A stretch of 60,000 nt of DNA, taken from contig OU612070.1 of NCBI GenBank assembly GCA_914767715.1, positions 21,814,025 to 21,874,024 of the forward strand, given 5' to 3'. A program made the position numbers and the translations under genes. This document shows, piece by piece, positions 37,264 through 50,100 of the stretch. The stretch is from Membranipora membranacea. Its lineage: Eukaryota > Bryozoa > Gymnolaemata > Cheilostomatida > Membraniporidae. Positions within the stretch are counted from its first letter, which is position 1. Each line of letters begins with the position of its first letter. The notes under the pieces are model-generated. The model made no database searches, was not told where the DNA came from, and saw only the letters and a program-made list of their open reading frames with translations.

Positions 37264-39181
37264 GGGGAGAGGGTAAATGGGTGAAGCTGTTATTTTGTAA
37301 TTATTGGGTATTAGATACTAATCTTTCTCTGGGCACACTTTATCGGTGTTTCTTTTGCATCAGACCCTAGTCTCACAGCCACACAACAGATTAGCTCCGT
37401 AGCTCAGAACAATTCATCCAACATCGTTATCGGATTATCAAGTAGTTCAAAGAGAATATCCCACCAGCTCTAAATCTATCACCGATCATACATGAGACTC
37501 ACATTTCTGACCATAAGTCATACTTTCATCATAAGTTCACCATCATTACATCCAGCTTGCAAACTCAACAAAAGATTAGATGAACAATCTGGTTGGTTTG
37601 TTCATCCTGCCTGTTGCAATATTTGCATTGGATAACATAATGGCCCTACCATTCATGAATGAATGGAGAAATTGTTGCACATTTACAGGAAGTTGTTTGT
37701 ATGGCTTTCAAGGAAACTGAAATATGATAAAATGGTAGGACTCTAGAAATGATGTAAATAAATGACGTCTTTGGATGTTTATGTAAAAAAGCAAGTCAAG
37801 TTCCCTATTCCTAAATCAATCACCAGATGTCAAAGTAAATCATATACAGGGGGACACAACTACTGATCATCATAAAAATAAAAGGTTTTCTAAGAAGTTT
37901 TTTTTTAATACATTTTTATCTTTAAGAAAAAAAATGCTTTTCGTTATGTGCCAAGGTATGTGAATTGAGCTAATAGTTGTTGGAGAGATAATTCATAATT
38001 TGTCTTTTAAAAGTTGATAGAGTATTTGATGATCTAACATATCTTGGCAGAGAGTTAAAAACTGTGACGATAGACTTATAAAGTACAACACTTTTATAAA
38101 ACCACAGTTTTATTAAGCACTCCACTGGTCTCTGGTTTTAAACTACTGAGTATGCCCAAGGAGTCTAACTCCTTGGTATGACAATAACTTGTATATGAAC
38201 TTCCAGGCATCTATAGTTTTCTATAGGCTTGGTAAGTTGATTTCAGGTAACGTAAACAGAATCATGCAAAGCTGATGATTATTACAATAAAATATTCACT
38301 TTAGCTGCTATGAATTAAGCTCACGAGGCTCGTAATTGAGCAATTAATTTTGACTGATTTGCAAAGTGCTGATCTACTGATGCAAAGTGGCGGATTTACG
38401 ATAAATATTACTAATAAGATGAGTGGATGTTTAGGTGCTTTAGATCGAATACGTGAGTTTTGACAGGTGATTGCAGGTGATTGCTGATCCTCAGTAGCTG
38501 TCAATTACCTAGAAGTTGTAAGCAAGCGGCTCCATCGATGGTGCTGACCGTGTCACGATCAAACCCCACAATCAATCAGGGCGTCCAAGTGATAATAAAT
38601 CTAACAATAAAGTAAAACCAAGCGGGGACAACTCTAAATAGAATTACATTAATACTTGTGAAGCCAGACTGAGATTGAAACAACACTTTCACTCTACTTT
38701 TCATTACAATGCTGTAAGAGACAGTTTTGTCATGCACCTTCACAATCACAACATGCACATAAGCCTTGACGATCACGCACGGATTAATGAAAAAAATGAT
38801 CATTGTTGCTGGAAAATTCACAGGGATCAATTTTCTACATCATTTTGCTGATTTAATTGATCATATTAGCGTTTGTCATATCAGATTTGAAACATGATCA
38901 CACTAAACAATTGTGTAAGTGAGATCACACCTGAGTAAAAATCTTGAAAAACTTTTAATCAAATCTAGAATCATGGAGCCGTCTGCCTTCTGATATAAAA
39001 TAATTCATAGTCTGTCAGAGGCGGTCTCCTTTTGTTCATTTGTTTTTCAAATTAAAAGATGCTGAGATTTTTATGAGAGGGTATCATAACAATTTCTAAA
39101 AAAATTGAGTCAATTAGCCATGATCAGCTAAAGGGTTCAAATAAACTAAAGCTTCACAAAAATGCATGGCATACAAATCTT

Positions 39182-39266
39182 TAGCCTGTCTTGACAAGCT
39201 TTGTTGTGGGGGGGGGGGGGAATGACCCCCTCCCACAACAAAAACAAAGCTTGTCTAGAAAGGCTA
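39182..39266. mobile_element. Foldback element A2 (TAGCC...GGCTA, 9-bp flanking repeat)
   Basis: Arms TAGCCTGTCTTGACAAGCTT and AAGCTTGTCTAGAAAGGCTA pair with few mismatches around a G-run. Flanks ACAAATCTT (39173-39181) and ACAGATCTT (39267-39275) match 8/9. It belongs to the same subfamily as the copy at 36-116. Confidence 0.75.
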
Positions 39267-39768
39267 ACAGATCTTGTAAACTGATCCAACAAGTTTGGCG
39301 TGCAAATGTGCCACTTCTCTGATCTTTGGTGGCGACATGGTGTCCAAACAAAGTGCTCTAATGACAAGGCGAAGTGCATGTAACAGGTCATCAAGTCTTC
39401 ACAAGTTTGCTGCAAATCTAGCCAACTTTTATGTCATCCCAAAATCACCACTTACATACTTTTTCACCTATAAACTAAGGGTATTAACTACCTACAATAC
39501 ATCAGACTATATTCATATCCAAAGGAACAGTTTGAAATCTACCATGTAATTTCCATATATTAACAATAAAGGAAGCAGGCAGATAATATTTATAGCTGCT
39601 TGATTATATGTAATAAATCAACAGGTTGTTCCGCTCTTTTAACCAACAGAGTAAGAAATAAATTCCCACTCAGCCCTTCAAGGTATATGATATCAGACTC
39701 CTAAATGATAACACCTTCTTACAGTCACTATAATTTCGCTTCATCATTGATGACAAGCAATAAAACAA

Positions 39769-39791
39769 TCTCTCTCTCTCTCTCTCTCTCT
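39769..39791. repeat. (TC)n microsatellite
   Basis: Eleven or so uninterrupted TC units, 120 bases before the 5' UTR acceptor of the tetraspan gene. Confidence 0.85.
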
Positions 39792-39909
39792 GATTTTCAA
39801 ATTACACTAATACCATTCCACACTAGTGCCAGAACAGTAGATCTACATAATTTGTAACCTCAAAACGTAGATGTCAATCAACTAACATATTATTTTATTA
39901 TTTTGACAG

Positions 39910-39973
39910 GGTTTGATTTGGGGATCATAACAAGCATCACCGTGTCAGGAGAAACTGTTATAACTGACTAAAG
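39910..39973 (+). other. 5' UTR part of the first coding exon of the tetraspan gene
   Basis: A good acceptor (TATTTTGACAG) ends at 39909 and is followed by 64 bases without a usable start, ending with an in-frame TGA at 39965-39967 just before the ATG at 39974. The coding exon therefore probably begins with untranslated sequence spliced to an upstream non-coding exon. The TATA-linked exon near 26.5 kb is one possible source, though that link is speculative. Confidence 0.45.
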
Positions 39974-42900
39974 ATGTCGGTAGTGTCGTCATATAGAATG
40001 GATTATCATTCAGATTCAGCCTCGACACCATCGCCAGTACAACATAAGGACCTACACACGTACAACACCTGTCTATATCGTCAAGGAAAATACTGTTGCA
40101 GTAAAATATGTACAATCGTAGTGCTTCTCATTTTCACCACGGTAAGTTCATTCAATATAAAGATCATCAATACGGGCAGCAGGGAATTTAGCAATCACAC
40201 AGTGAAACTGGGCCTTTGCTTTATATGCTGATGATGTTGAGATCAGCTGTCAACTGATTGGACTGATGGATTGATTCTTGGTGGATTTTGGGTAGTTTAA
40301 GTGCTCAAACGGTGCAAGATGCTGGTAGAGGCATTTCATTATCAACCACTTTCTCAAAGTGGTTGATAATGAAATGCCTCTACCAGCATCTTGCACCGTT
40401 TGAGCACCCAAACTAGATTTTGGGTAGTGTTTTCCTGTGAAGTTAATTATTGTGAGCCAGACAGCTGTTGTGCTGGACCATAGACTTAATAATTACGGAG
40501 TCTCTGTACTGGACAGCAACTTTCCTTTCGATTGATGTGGAAGTCTATAACCTGAATTGATTGATGTGTGAATTTTTCTCTTGCAGTTTGCTGGTCTGAC
40601 ATTAGCTTGCCTCTCAATTATGCTGGACAATTGGGCTGGTATATCGACCGACCCATATGCAACCTTAGATCTACCTTACCCCAGGCTAGGTGGTAATCAT
40701 CTAGACTATGTCATGTTTAACAAGACTATACCCAATGACAACGGCACTCTATATAAGTTTATAGATGAGACGGACAAAGATGTCCGCTTCATGACGTCAA
40801 GGTAAACTGCTGCCGCTGCTGCAACAAAAGTTGTTCAAAATATTCATGATGCCTCAAATACCTGCTGAATTTCTCATCATTGTTCGTTTACGAGTTGTAT
40901 AAAACTCACGTTCATTTACAGTCTCGATACCCTGTGATACCGTGTGAGAAACCTAGATGTAATTTGGTTTAATTGTTTCCGGTATCATCAGTATGGGTCT
41001 ACAGACTGTATATACGGTTTACGAGTTGTATATGCACATCATATTAGTCTAGATATTATACATCTCATATAGCGTTGTCACACGGCTATTTGTTTGTTTT
41101 ACCCCCAAAACAAAAAAGTATAGCTGCGAGACAAGGCTACATCTCATACATATTATACAATATGGATGTGTTTTATAATTAAAAATTATATAATATGTAT
41201 AACATATTGTTTTATTCAGATATGGATTGTTATCTCACTGTAAGACGCCCATACAAGGACCTAAGATCTCCTTGTTCCAGACACCGTGGAAGGCTCCAGT
41301 ATGTAAGGCTTCCTGGTCTGAGTATCAGTGTCCTATTGTAGCTATGAGGACCTCAGTGAGGTCTGAGCCTAAGTCACCACGAGCTCGAGCATTCAGAGGA
41401 CAGATCAACGGCTGCATCAAAGACGACCAGGTATGTAACCAGGGCTAGCGTTCAAGGTATCACCATATACTATAGATATATTATCCGTGGTCTCTGGTAT
41501 TACACAATCACAAAAAAAAAGTTTTTGTATATATATGGTGTTACTGTGGTTTTGTATTTAGTTAGTTCACCATTACGAAAATATCTAATATCTTTACGAG
41601 CGGCAGTTAAGTTATTTTCATAATGTGAGAGAATATAGAAGAAAAATATCTGCTGGTATATTCAATCTCAAATCTTTCTTCATAAGGTATTGATAGTCAT
41701 TGTCTGGTAGATTCTATATACCGGTATACACTTTGGACAATGTCCGGAAACTTATTTAAACATTTACATATGCTTTGGTCAATTGGTAGCAGGTTCACTT
41801 TGGTCATTACTGTTCAAACCATGATAAGAAATTAAATTAGGGTTCAATGAAGGCTAAAGTTGTGCCTCATGCAGCAACATGCAGCATACATGTTTTATTT
41901 TGATGTGAAGACTAGTGCTACCAAATAAAGAAATCTGGGAGTTTCCTAGTCATGTCAAGAAGGGTTGGTTGGTTTTGGACAAGAAGTAGGTATTGTTTAT
42001 CAATGACATGAGTGACCAACATATCAATTGTTTTACAATTCAGTGCCTAAATTTAGCTCAATCTTCTGCCACAAATAGTAGCATGAACAACATGGACAAA
42101 AGGTGCTTGGCTCAAAAATTCCAGTTTTGAGAGATTGAATGAATTCCAGCGAGCAGAAATCAGGAAAACAAACGAGTTTGTGGTTATCTGTTGGTGACCT
42201 GTCGGCCAAAGTTTCAGCTCTGACAATCACTGTCATAATTTGACAATTAATGTTTTTTTCTCCAGTGTTGGTATTCTAATCCAGATACAAATTCTGACAG
42301 TTTTATAAAATATGTCAGCAAATATTTGGACACTGCTAACTTGAATCTGCAAAAGCAATTTATTCCTGAAAAATCCACCCAGACCACAAATTTGTTAACC
42401 AGCTAGTTAGACCAATCATCCAATTTATGTCAACTTTATATTTTGTTTGGGAGGACTTGACGCACAGCTGGGCAGCACTTCAATTCTGAAATGACTACAA
42501 TTACAGTCAGATTCCTCGTTCAGATTGAACCAGAAGTGTCACAAGGCCTGTCATTGAGGGGGTACTTCAGAGCACTGTGTTTTTGTATTTTGAGGTTTTA
42601 CCTTCCCCTGATGACACGGGTGTTATGTGTTCAGTCTATATGTGTGTACTTGTTATGGTGTGTTGAATAATGTGACAATGATCTGGAGATAAAGGATTAG
42701 TCAGTACAAGAACTCGTATAAGAGCTTCTGAAATCATTTCGTTACTAGTGTACTGCAGATTGAGTCCGTGATAGCCTAGGAGTGCTTCGATGACTACCAC
42801 TTTCCGGTTTTTGCATATCAATTGAGTTTAGATAAGCAAACCGATGATTGGCTTCTGTTTGATCTATAAATTTTCCTCGAAAAGAAAGGAAATATCACGT

Positions 42901-45900
42901 TTAGATCTCTAAATCGTGACCGCCTTAGTGGAGAAAAGTATAGTGATAGAGTCTCAAAGAGTGCAAATGTTTTCAGAAAACCAGCAATTTTCACCTTCAT
43001 ACTGAATTAATCATTCCTGTGAATGATACTTTGTTAAAAATATACCATCTGCCGAGCACCTGTATCCAACATACTCACAACTTGACTGTTGAGCAGCTTA
43101 GAATGAGGAAACAAGTACATAATTCCCCAATTACAGGATTAGCAACAAACAATAGTTTTCTCATAATAACCGGAGTTGTCTTACTTATTTGTAGAGGTGC
43201 GATGGTAACATAGACTGTCCTAGTGGTCATGATGAGCTCAACTGCCCTCAGCGGGACACATGTGGTGAGGGAATGATCCAGTGCAGCCCTAACAAGCCAA
43301 TCTGTATCTCCAAATCACAAGTCTGCAATGGTATCAATGACTGTGGCATGTATGAGGACGAACAGAACTGCTGCGGTAGAATGGGGTTCCTCAGGTTAGT
43401 TCTCAGCAGAGAAGGGGTGGGTCCCACCCTCCCTGAATAGTGTTTACACAGCGTTACAAAGTAATTTTTTATATGTGATGCCCACTATGCTTTATATGGA
43501 TAGTTTCCTCTTTTTTTGTCACCATGTCCTGTTTTGATTGCACTGTGTTTAAAATTGAGTGACCTCTTGACTGCGCCATGACTGTGTCGAAAATTTCAGC
43601 TCTTGGTGTTGCTTAACATGCTCATTGAGGGGTCAACAATAATTGCTATCCTGCTGTGGGATGAATCAATTATAACTGCTTTAAATTAAACTAGTCCCCA
43701 GTTTGGTTGATTCAATTCAATACATGCTGGCTTCATGAGTCCAGACCAACCCCAACCCCGACAATTCTCAAGTGGCCGCTTGTAAGACAGATGAGGGTCT
43801 GATGTTGGGTTCTTAATTACTAACCTCCAATGGATGTATGCTTCAGTATGACCTAATCTGTCATATGAACACCCAAGACGACCATTATTCCATTATTAAT
43901 AAAGTCTGATAGCATACTGCACTCTTAGTTTTATATTTAGCAAAAATGTAGGTGTTGTCATGAATTGTTAACCACTCCCACCCAATTACAATGGTAGGCA
44001 TATATAAATGCTGCAAAGTTGTATGTGCCTACATTAATTGTTCTCAATGATGTGTCCTCATGATAGCATATATGCAAGAAGTAGCCCTCAACTGAGGCTT
44101 CAGAAAAGGTAAAATTAAATCATATAACAATTAATTTCATAATTTACCTGATATTTTAACAGATGTGGAGATGGTACCTGTGTGATGGGTGAGAGATGTG
44201 ACGCTAAGGCCGACTGCTTCGATCTCACAGATGAGTATGACTGCCCTCAGCCTTCCTCATCGTACTTCGCTAAATGTGAGGATGGGCAACTCATCGACTC
44301 AACATATAAGTAAGTCATAACAAGTGTAAACTTTTTAATTAACAGCCTGGTAACATGTTTTAAATAATCTGCCAAAGAAATAACAGAAAATATTGGGGAA
44401 ATAGAGGGAGGAAAAGTTAGTTAGTTAGCCCACCAGTAAGAAAAATTTAGCAATTCGCTGTTTAAACCAGCTAGAAAACTTTTATTATAATAAGTTACTT
44501 GATGGGTCTTACTCTTGACTGTAAAAACGTTCCTCTGCTAGAGCAAGGAGACAAAGCCAAAAAATCTTGATGGACATTTTGGTGATTGCAGAAAATTAAA
44601 TTCAACGAGCTTTAATATTTAATTACATTTCACTGAATGAGGCGATCCAATATTTATTTTGCACTGTCATAATATTGGACCCTGGACAAGCCCTTTGGAT
44701 GACCGCCAATAAATATCAGCTGGTAATCAGCTGTACTGATAATAATATTTGGTTGGTACAAATTCTGCTCAGAATTCAGAATACATCAATCTGATGATAA
44801 GGTCCACCGTCTCATGTTAGCACAGATGTATTGTGTGAGGGTACCAGCTGTTAGGATTGTCAACAAAGAAAATTTATTAATTTCATTTGGAATAAGAGGT
44901 CTTTTCTATCCTCCATCTTGTAACTCACGATTCTTTGGAATTCTAAATTTCGTTGATAAGATATCCTGCTGATTCTAAATTTAACAAAAAAGTTTTATTT
45001 GTTTAATTCAGATTCTGCAGAATTTAGCAAATTCAATAGTTCTGAGAAAGGTTTCTTGAAGAAATTTTAGTCATATAAACAGCATTACAATACCCATCCT
45101 CCTTGGATGTTGTTTGTCAGTGAAGCTCTTATAGTTCTACTTTAGTGATCAATTTTTTTTGTTTACAGATGTGAGAGAAAAGAGTATGCCAGTTTCCAAT
45201 GTCAAGACCTCTCAGACGAGACAAACTGCATATTCGAGCCAAAACCTCTCAAGGCAAATCCAGCAATGAAAAGTCTAGAATACGACACAAAATATCAATG
45301 CTTCAAGCAGGCCTTCACCTTCACCAGTCTGAACGAGTCCTTCATGAGACAGATGTTCCCTGACGAGAGACAGAGGGAGTTCCACGAAACGTATGAATAC
45401 TCAGCAATGAAGGTCGTCATTCTGGGATTCTTAGGCTTCAGCGGCTTTCTGGGTGGTCTAGCTGTAATTCTACTACTCTGTATTGGAAAGGTCATTAAAA
45501 GATGTAAACATATGCGATGTGTTTTCATAGCATTAGCAGTATTCTATTTGCTGTGTATTATCCAAACACTTGTTACCGGCATCTACTGGACCAAATATGT
45601 ACAAGCCCTCAACGAGGTGATGGAAAACCCAAATAGTTCTAATAAATACGAGCAGGTAGCAATAGAAACCGTCCAAGTCACCGGAGGATTAGCAAGTATC
45701 AGAATATCAACACAACTTACATTTTATAACTGTGGTTTCTACGGACTAGCCTTTATATTATCAATCATAGCAGCACATATACTAAAAAACGCCTCGTGTC
45801 ACACTCAAGGTGGCATCGCCTACTCTACGACTACTAGCGAGTACAAACGTAATCTTTACTCAGATGACCCGTTAATGCATGACAGATTACTCATGGACCG

Positions 45901-46186
45901 ACGGTCCGATGACAACTCCACAGACAATGGTATCTCGACACCAAATCAAGTAGTCTACCCACAAGTCAGTGTAAAATCACTCGATGGACATATACTGCAT
46001 TCTCAGAGCGAGTCCGCATTGCGTAATATGGCCAGATATCACTATCCGACTTGTAACGGCAGCAGCACTTATATATCATATAAAGACATTGACAGCATGG
46101 ATAAAGCTTCCACTATATCTAGAGGTTATCCGTTAATGGTTACTACAACTCTAGATAGAAGCACGGTCAAGAGCACACAAGTCTAA
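39974..46186 (+). CDS. Claudin/TARP-like four-pass membrane protein with LDLa repeats in extracellular loop 1, 652 aa
   Basis: Six coding exons: 39974-40141, 40587-40801, 41220-41430, 43195-43394, 44163-44309, 45169-46186. AG/GT borders and phases fit throughout (653 codons with stop), and an in-frame TGA precedes the ATG by two codons. Hydrophobic segments lie near residues 46-69, 395-421, 430-454 and 497-520. Loop 1 (about 70-394) contains FMTSRYGLLSHC at 125-135, resembling the W-GLW-C signature of claudins and calcium-channel gamma/TARP proteins. It is followed by LDLa modules at 156-215 (27-residue insert between Cys 2 and 3), 221-257, 258-292 and a four-cysteine remnant at 303-334. LDLa3 keeps the full acidic calcium-binding pattern (CDAKADCFDLTDE). 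The cytoplasmic tail of about 130 residues ends in STQV, a class I PDZ ligand like that of TARPs and claudins. Introns 1 and 2 hold foldback elements. The tetraspan assignment rests on topology and short motifs, so the product name is an inference; the gene structure is firm. Confidence 0.88.
40293..40415. mobile_element. Foldback element C2, exact 9-bp flanking repeat (tetraspan intron 1)
   Basis: A 123-base near-perfect palindrome: TAGTTTAAGTGCTCAAACGG at one end, CCGTTTGAGCACCCAAACTA at the other, and a centre of CCACTTTCTCAAAGTGG. GATTTTGGG stands on both sides (40284-40292, 40416-40424). Very few arm mismatches indicate a young insertion. Confidence 0.9.
41070..41139. mobile_element. Foldback element B4, exact 9-bp flanking repeat (tetraspan intron 2)
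   Basis: A 70-base hairpin beginning TAGCGTTGTCACACGGC and ending GAGACAAGGCTA, with centre TTTTACCCCCAAAA identical to B3. CATCTCATA stands on both sides (41061-41069, 41140-41148). It ends 80 bases before exon 3 of the LDLa tetraspan gene. Confidence 0.88.
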
Positions 46187-46703
46187 ATTACAACAAATCC
46201 ATGAGTAACACTGGCGTGCAGAGAGGGTGGGATATGCCCCCACCCTCCCTGCTCTGTGGTCTTATTACGCCAGCACAAAATGCAATTGTTCCATCATTTA
46301 TATCCTAGGTCTTTTGTCTCTATCACACCTTTCTCATCAAAGAAGGTGTCACATTTATATGCATGTCTTCAAAATGATATTTTAACTTGTCCTAAAACCG
46401 CCGTTTTATTATGTAGAATATTCTCGCTTCTGTGCATGGGTGATGGGAGTGACAGAGCAAATTTATCCCTTACATTTGCCATCATAATTTATTGAATCAT
46501 ATCAAAATGAAATGCCTTTTTCTCAACTGCATCTATTTTTACTTTTAATAGAATGTGAAATATGCATATTATATGTTTATTGTTTATATATCTCCTACAC
46601 GCATATCAAATAAGTATTTCTCAACCATTTTCTTGGACATATAACAACAAATTTTACTGCAATTTTTTGTGTAAAATTTTGTTTTTTGCAGCTCTAACAT
46701 TGA

Positions 46704-46709
46704 AATAAA
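46704..46709 (+). terminator. Candidate polyadenylation signal for the tetraspan gene
   Basis: AATAAA occurs about 520 bases after the stop codon at 46186, in AT-rich sequence just before the duplicated heparanase 3' segment on the opposite strand. The convergent heparanase gene ends at 47133 (coding), so the two transcripts may end close together or overlap. Confidence 0.3.
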
Positions 46710-46800
46710 TCAAAATAACTAAATTCAAAAAAAGCACCAGCTTTAAGCAAAACATGAAATATTAATGGAAATCATTTGTATAAAAGAAAAAAAAAGTTTA

Positions 46801-47176
46801 CAGAAATTGTAAATATTATGGAATCATGATAAATAATCTAAATACAGATGATCATAGTGAAACAAAATTGGAATGCTGAATTAGAAAAATCTCAGTGAAA
46901 TTAAAATTGTATAATATAAAACAATTTTTTCAAATTAGCACCAATTTTCTCAGAGACAAGCCGTTGCGTTTGCATCTACCATTACAAAAAAAGTGTCTGC
47001 AGAATTGGTATAAATTATGCAATCATAAAAAATCATCAAAACACAGGTGAAACAAAATTGTAATGCTGGACTGAAATAAATCACAGTAAAATCACATTTT
47101 GAATAAAATTTTGAAATTAGCACCAATTTTTCTCAGAGACAAGCCGTTGCATTTGCATCAACAATCACAAAGAAGC
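46801..47176. repeat. Tandem duplication of the heparanase 3' end
   Basis: Two neighbouring units, about 46801-46995 and 46996-47176, share an ordered series of matches, including GTGAAACAAAATTG, AAATCTCAGTGAAAT/AAATCACAGTAAAAT and TCTCAGAGACAAGCCGTTGC. The right-hand unit contains the true heparanase stop. The left-hand unit keeps an intact reading ([14 protein letters not shown], then stop at 46950-46952) of the last 14 codons on the minus strand. A weaker third copy may lie at about 46640-46745. Confidence 0.7.
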
Positions 47177-50100
47177 CAAATGTAAGAGGCTTGAGCTCAA
47201 TTTGATCCGTCCATCTGGGTAATATAGCTGGTAGAGAATGACCATCCAGTAGCAAAGGTTTCCCATTGTTATTTACGAGGGGAGAGTTGAGCGTACCGTC
47301 AGTTGGTTCGAGATTGTAGGCTAATATGTGACTGGAGTTGAGTGAAGTCTGTATTCGTACAGGGATCACCGAGTTCAGATTCATAGCGTACAATGTGACT
47401 GCTCCCTGTTTCTCTGCATATTTTGGGCTAAAAAATTAAAAGTTGTAAGTAAGGCATAGAATTTGCTTTATGATTATGTCCATTATATCTGTCAGTCCCA
47501 CTTTTACTACAACAAGCAACAGGCCTCATGTGATCAGAGAACGACAGTTCTCATACATGCGATGACTACTCCTATTGCTTCTAAATCACTGCAGAAAGGA
47601 GAAAACAATTTAAAAGACAGAATGACCAAGGGGTGTGTCATGATTTCCTCCCAACCTGATGCGGGGAGACTTGAACATCCATGAGAGAACATTCTGAAAT
47701 GTTTCTACGGATTCAAATTACAATATCTTTCATAATTACCACAAGCATATGTCACTATATTGATCAAAACCAGACAACTCAAGCTCACAGGTAAGGTTTA
47801 GTACTAGGGTGAGCAGCGAGGGGGTTTGAATTGACAGCAGGTCCGTAAATTTTATGTTATATAAATATACATCATATTATGACCAGATGTCAGCTACTTA
47901 TGACAATATTAGCAGAGTTCGAATTCATGCCCATATTTATGAATATTAGAGGTTTTTCCGACTGCCTAATCGAAACTTCCAATAAAGGAAACAGAAGGGG
48001 GGGGGGGGGATTGATGACAGCCTGATCCTGCATAAAAAAGTTTGTACCCTATGATTTCATACTGTTACAAACTAGTCATTTTATGCCAGTAATTATAACA
48101 TTGAACATTTGTTGACACAAACATCAGTCATATCATCAAAATATTATAACATCAGCAATGATTTCACATAGTAATTACATGACAACACTCATGACTCGGT
48201 ATTACAGGATGAATGGGGAGATTACTGGGTGCCCACACATATAACTTTTATCTGTACCAGATCTCAGGCTTGCAAAATGATGAGGATGACTAAAGATACT
48301 AATAAAGTCCTTGTTTTAACCCCCCCCCCCACCACCCTTTTCCAATTATTTCTAATATACATTATATTTAACGACTTCCTGATCATTTTCCTGTTAAGTG
48401 ATGACCATAATGGAACAGGAAGTCACAAGATCAGCGCCATGGTTCAACTGTGATTATCACCACAAACTCCTGATTTAGTTTTATTTGAAGCAGTCTGAGA
48501 TTGTCTCAACTCTGCCATTGTTCGACACGGAGAGGAGTGAGTGGTTGTTAGCGGGAGGTTCTGAACAATGTATGATAATATTATAATATTGTATAAAATT
48601 ATATTATACATTATTATATTACATACCTTGGGCAGCTTGTATCATATCATATATTACTATAATATATAATCATATCATATACAATTACACTATGTATAAT
48701 TATATTAATTACCTAGTACAGCTGGCGTAGATTCTGACATCCCCCTGACTGACAGTAACATTGAGAGATCTGCGGCCGACCAGTCTCTTATAGAGAAGTG
48801 ACAGCCAATAATCCGGCTGTGGGTTAAGATCGTGGTCTATGAGAGAGTAATATCCATCATAAAATGTCTGTCTTATAACCACATCATACCTGTACCATAC
48901 AGAAATAAGAACTATACCTCTATATTATATATATAACAAAATAATGCGACAACCAATCAAAGAGGTTGTAGTTTAAAGTTGTCTCCTCCCTGATGTTAAT
49001 GGGGCAACTCCAACATTGCTACAATAACAATGCAGGGAGTTTGGGTCTACCTCCCCGTTCACCTTCCTACTGAGTTGTCACACAGTTGGTAGGGTCCAGC
49101 TAGCCACAACATCCCAAGATCTCTCAATACTACAATCTGTGTCTATGTATGACATTAATTGGAGTTGAGTTGACATGAGCTTGGTGGAAATGTGAAATCA
49201 ACGTCCCAGACAGTAAATGTTCTTAGTTGCCTACCCTGATTGAGCAGATACACCCAGTTTATCCAACCACAGAAATCCAGCTACATAAGTATTAGATAGA
49301 TTCTTAGCACCGCTGTTATATGCTGATGAAGTCTCACCCATCCACAAAGGGAATGAGGAGTCTGGTCCTAACACAGAATGAACTATTGACCTCACTATCT
49401 CGACCTACAATCAATTGTTTGTTACATAATCATGGTAAGCATACTATCAATTATCACACTTAAGTTTTCTATCGACATAAAGAACTCAAGAAATTTGGTA
49501 TATAATCGACAAGACTGAGACATCGAGATATCCTACATGGGCACTCAGTGAGACTCATATGACAAGCATAGCTTGCAAGTGCTATAAAAGTTCCATATTT
49601 CATCATTTAGGTTGATTAAAAGGTTTACGTGCTCTACTCAAACTCAGGGATAATAAAAATAGAGCTGAGCAGAACGAGAGTGAATACAAAATTCCAAATT
49701 TAACTTTTAAAATTCTACATTTGTAGTTGACTCACTTGCTTTTTGAATGTATCCATAACTGTAGCATTGATGAAGTCGTGTACAGTAGCTGTGGATCCTT
49801 TCAGATAATATTGGTGCCATGTCAGCGCATCAATGGCTTTGTGGCCAGACTTGAAGAAATCATGTATAAATGTCGCTGGGTCGAGCTTAAGCCCTAGTTC
49901 TGCATCACCTGCATGAGTGGTAATATAAGAGCATAATTTATTTCGTATTAGATAAAGCGACTGTCTAGCAATTTATTTTTATATGATCAGTATCAAGTAA
50001 GCAACACTGAGAAATTTTTCTTTGGCCGCATGAACTAATTTGAGTTGAATGTCACCAAATCACCTTGTGATTTTTTTATGACCTTATTGGCATCTATATC

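Larger units (their letters stand above)
22580..39909. other. Long spacer between RTRAF and the tetraspan gene
   Basis: It holds two CAGGGCCGTAG MITEs, three foldback elements, two tandem duplications, the TATA/first-exon candidate near 26.5 kb and the two small minus-strand exon candidates near 29-30 kb. The remaining sequence is AT-rich without recognisable coding exons. A lowly conserved or non-coding gene could be missed. Confidence 0.55.
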
